Part shown: positions 61,424 to 64,000 of the stretch, in pieces
Numbering within the stretch: position 1 is the first letter of the stretch
How the letters are laid out: each line of letters opens with the position of its first letter
Source of the DNA: Kryptolebias marmoratus
Taxonomy: Eukaryota > Chordata > Actinopteri > Cyprinodontiformes > Rivulidae
NCBI RefSeq assembly: GCF_001649575.2
Contig: NC_051443.1
Location: 17,461,347 to 17,525,346, forward strand
Reading direction: 5' to 3'
DNA: 64,000 nucleotides
The notes under the pieces: model-generated
What the model was told of the DNA's origin: nothing
Databases searched by the model: none
The model's input: only the letters and a program-made list of their open reading frames with translations
Made by a program: the position numbers and the translations under genes

Positions 61424-62216
61424 CTAGGGAAAATGGGAGCTCGGCGACTGCAGCATGGACGCCTCCCCCCGGTTGTCGAGCTCGTTTTGAAGCCTGGTGA
61501 GGTTGGAGAGCTCCTCCAGCTCCTGGAACTGTCTGTCGGTCTTGTGGCTGACCAAGGAGCGGTAGAAGTGCACGGCGAAGACGATGAAGATCAGGCCGAA
61601 GGGGACCATGATGGACGTCGAGGTGATCGCAGCGGCCACGCCGGGCGAGACCGTGACATTGTTGGACTTGATGGGCTTGATGGGCAAAAACTTGACCCAG
61701 CAGAGGAGGACCACCTCGGCGAGGAAAAGCAACGTGCCGATGACAGTGGAAAAGGCCCACGCCAGCTCGATGTGCCGGTGCATCCTCTCGTGCGGCGACT
61801 CCTTCACGGAGTTGAGGTTGTGCACGTTGCTGACGGCCTCGATGTTGGGCAAAATGCAAGTGCTGACCATGAGCGCGAACAGGTGAACGGCCACGAGCAC
61901 GGTGGTGCAGGCACTGAAGGCGATGAGGAGCTCGGGCGGGTAGGGGTAACTGTTGTCCAGCTGCACTTCCACCATAGCCACCTAAACAAAAACAAAAGGG
62001 AGGGAAACAGGAAACCATAAGGCACACACCTGCACTGTCATGTGCCTGAGTAATCCATGGAGGAGTCAGAGGATGGCTGAAAGAGGGGTATGTGTATGTT
62101 ACCATAGCGAATCCGGAAAGCAGAGCTGATGTCCGGCTTGAAGCCTTCAGCTTGGCTCGGCTCAGGTACAGCTTTCTCCAGGACAGCGCCTGCAGCGAGT
62201 GCTCGTTCAAACTCAT
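61424..62216 (-). CDS. orai1: ORAI calcium release-activated calcium channel 1, 2 exons
   Basis: Plasma-membrane pore subunit of store-operated calcium entry, gated by STIM. Exons 62103-62216 and 61424-61981 on the minus strand; 223 aa. The start corresponds to internal Met64 of human ORAI1, so the proline-rich N-terminal extension is absent. No upstream in-frame ATG is evident near the exon. The N-terminal helix [17 protein letters not shown] is kept, with Arg28 equal to human Arg91. The pore-lining segment holds Glu43, equivalent to selectivity-filter Glu106, and Gly35, equivalent to Gly98. Four membrane helices follow. The second extracellular loop has an NVT glycosylation sequon. The cytosolic tail [21 protein letters not shown] is the STIM-binding coiled coil. 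ORAI1 is preferred over ORAI2/3 by the [20 protein letters not shown] sequence and by position beside morn3. Confidence 0.95.
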
Positions 62217-62368
62217 GTTGCGCCAATTAGGATGAAAATAAAAACACCGGCCGAGCAGCGCAGCTGTTTGTAGCTCTGGGGCTACAAGACCGGAAAGAAC
62301 GACCGACTTATGTCCGCCGAGGAACCATTTAACTCCGCGTGCTGACAGGAAACTGACGAAGCCGTTCG

Positions 62369-62370
<2 letters not shown>

Positions 62371-62410
<40 letters not shown>

Positions 62411-62438
62411 TTTTTTTTTTTTCTTTTTTTTTTTTATT
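62371..62438. repeat. poly-T tract
   Basis: About 65 bases of almost uninterrupted T (a few A/C) upstream of orai1. It could be the oligo-A tail of an inserted retroelement read in reverse, or polymerase slippage. No element body is recognised next to it. Confidence 0.85.
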
Positions 62439-62549
62439 TTACCACCCACAGTTTTCCTCTAGCATGGTGCGCCGCTGCTTTGCACCTTGAATTACCCAGA
62501 AGCCCGCGCGCGCGTGGAGTGCAACATCCGCGAGCTGTCAGCTGAATCT

Positions 62550-62650
62550 GTTGTGGGACTTTCGGCTCTTTTCCGGGATTCGACTCTTTTGGCTCAACCA
62601 AAACAAACAAACAAACCAAAAAAAGAGCCGAATCTTTCGGCTCTCGAACT
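62550..62650. repeat. palindromic GAGCCGAA-type repeat
   Basis: Copies of GGCTCTTT and AGCCGAA occur in both orientations (TTTCGGCTCTTTT, ATTCGACTCTTTTGGCTC, then AAAGAGCCGAATC, TTTCGGCTCTCGAA), separated by an AAAC repeat. The two halves could fold back on each other. Probably a worn inverted-repeat element. Confidence 0.55.
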
Positions 62651-64000
62651 TCTGCTCGCTCATCTGACCACTTCCTGTTTGCGCACGCGCATTTGCAGCA
62701 TACAAAACGGCACTAAGCTTTATAATAAGTGAATATAACAATTTATCTTCTGCTGTTTCACATACAAAAGTGAAAACATAACAATTAATCACGTGGTGGC
62801 AAAATGAATCACATTTAGGAGTTTTTATTATTTTCAAATTCTCCATCTGAAAAGCTCTTTATTGGTATCAGGAAACCAAGCCCTACATTTAAAAAGGTGA
62901 ATGCCTAAGCTTCACAACTTTATACGAAGGGATTTCCTGGCACTATGGCAGCCGACAGAGGAAAACAGTCAAATTTCAAAACAAATTACAAGAGTTATAA
63001 AACAAAGGATTGTTTCTGAAGACCATACATGTTTGAGAATCTTTAATTTAAAGGCAGATTATGCTGTTTTGGTTACTGGGATGGTTAGATAGTCTCATTT
63101 TTAAGCAAATCTCAATTACGATATAATATGTTTGCACTTTTTTGCCTTCATTCCCACTCATTTTGTCACACATGATTGTCAACATAACTGCACGTGGGCA
63201 GGGGAGAGCAAATTTGTCCATCTTGTCCTTTTTTCGGCAGCACTTAAACGCATGACATAAAACAGGTCCCCCAAATCATAAATGAAAACAAAGTGACATT
63301 TCCCATTGCACCTAAACAACGCCTTTAAGCTACCAGCACAGACACACAATCAGTTCACATTATATCCTCCTGTTGTATTCTTCTAAATTGTGATTTGTTG
63401 CTCCTTTTCATTTTGGAGCGAACACTCGTCGCCAAAAATGATGACACCACGTAAATAACACAAAGGTGTTCCAGGTTAGAAAGACTCCTCATCATGGCTG
63501 CTGTCTGTGTTTTTCAAGATTTGGCTCTTTTTTATTATCAAGTTAAAGGGGGACACAGATGTTGGCAGGTGGAGGCACCTCCTCACCAAAATGGATAAAA
63601 AAAAACCAAATGCCATGTTTGCTCTTGGCTATTAATTCTTTGCAATACATTAAAAGTAAAAGCGTAACTGCAAAGATTAGGTTAAACATTTATTGTTTAT
63701 ATGGAAGCCAGAGACAACTAGTTGATATCACTATGAAACTCATTAACTATTTGGGTTTAAGACAAGTTTGCTTGTTTTATGTTCAGTTATAAAAGTCAGA
63801 CACGATAAAGTAGTTCCTCTCTTTTATCTTTTTTCTTAATTCTTGGAAAATCAATATTTACCACCCCATGCCTCAAGACTATAAAGACTTTAAAAATTAA
63901 TCTGAACGCTGCTTTTTTTAAAAAACACAAAAAAAAACAGCCTAAAACGTTTGCATTAGCAATAAAAAAAAACGTGTTTTTTAATTTTATATTTTCTTTT
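62650..64000. other. right-edge intergenic sequence, no gene seen
   Basis: AT-rich sequence without a supported exon. By human 12q24.31 order KDM2B would be the next gene, reading on the + strand, but no JmjC, CXXC or other KDM2B exon is recognisable in the window. Confidence 0.45.

Noticed and set aside
61433..62020. 195-codon + strand frame over orai1
   Set aside because: Exact antisense shadow of the GC-rich orai1 exon 2; the minus-strand protein is an unmistakable calcium channel.
62487..62732. 81-codon frame as a kdm2b first exon
   Set aside because: Covers the palindromic GAGCCGAA repeat and shows no KDM2B similarity.

Overview
The window is vertebrate genomic DNA, most likely from a percomorph-type teleost. 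The genes are split into many exons with GT-AG introns. Introns are short to moderate, microsatellites are abundant, and decayed fish-type DNA transposons are present. The encoded proteins are close to mammalian orthologues. I assembled eight multi-exon genes by following reading frame and splice phase across every junction. All eight are open from start codon to stop codon with no frameshift.

Left block, about 2.9-27.7 kb, all on the + strand: gsc2 (goosecoid-2 homeobox), ess2/dgcr14 (splicing-associated nuclear protein), dgcr2 (LDLa/C-type lectin/VWC membrane protein) and a GPI-type extracellular carbonic anhydrase of the CA4/CA15 group. This is the order of the DiGeorge-region gene set of human 22q11.2 and mouse chromosome 16.

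Right block, about 29.7-62.3 kb, alternating strands: setd1b (-), rhof (+), tmem120b (-), morn3 (+) and orai1 (-). This is the gene order of human 12q24.31, so the window joins two regions that lie on different chromosomes in mammals. The seam is the roughly 2 kb between the carbonic anhydrase and the setd1b 3' UTR.

The genes do not form a pathway. They cover transcriptional repression (gsc2), RNA processing (ess2), cell-surface adhesion (dgcr2), CO2/bicarbonate chemistry (carbonic anhydrase), H3K4 methylation (setd1b), filopodial actin control (rhof), a nuclear-envelope/ER membrane protein (tmem120b), a sperm or cilium scaffold (morn3) and store-operated calcium entry (orai1). Two pairs are arranged head to head and may share promoter regions: setd1b/rhof (4-5 kb apart) and tmem120b/morn3 (about 0.4-1 kb apart).

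The strongest non-routine observation is an AT-AC (U12-type) intron in setd1b with exact-looking 5' splice site and branch-site elements. Next is a possible in-frame 33-nt cassette exon in dgcr2. I found no CRISPR array, operon, viral gene, rRNA or tRNA, and no sign of a novel multi-gene system.
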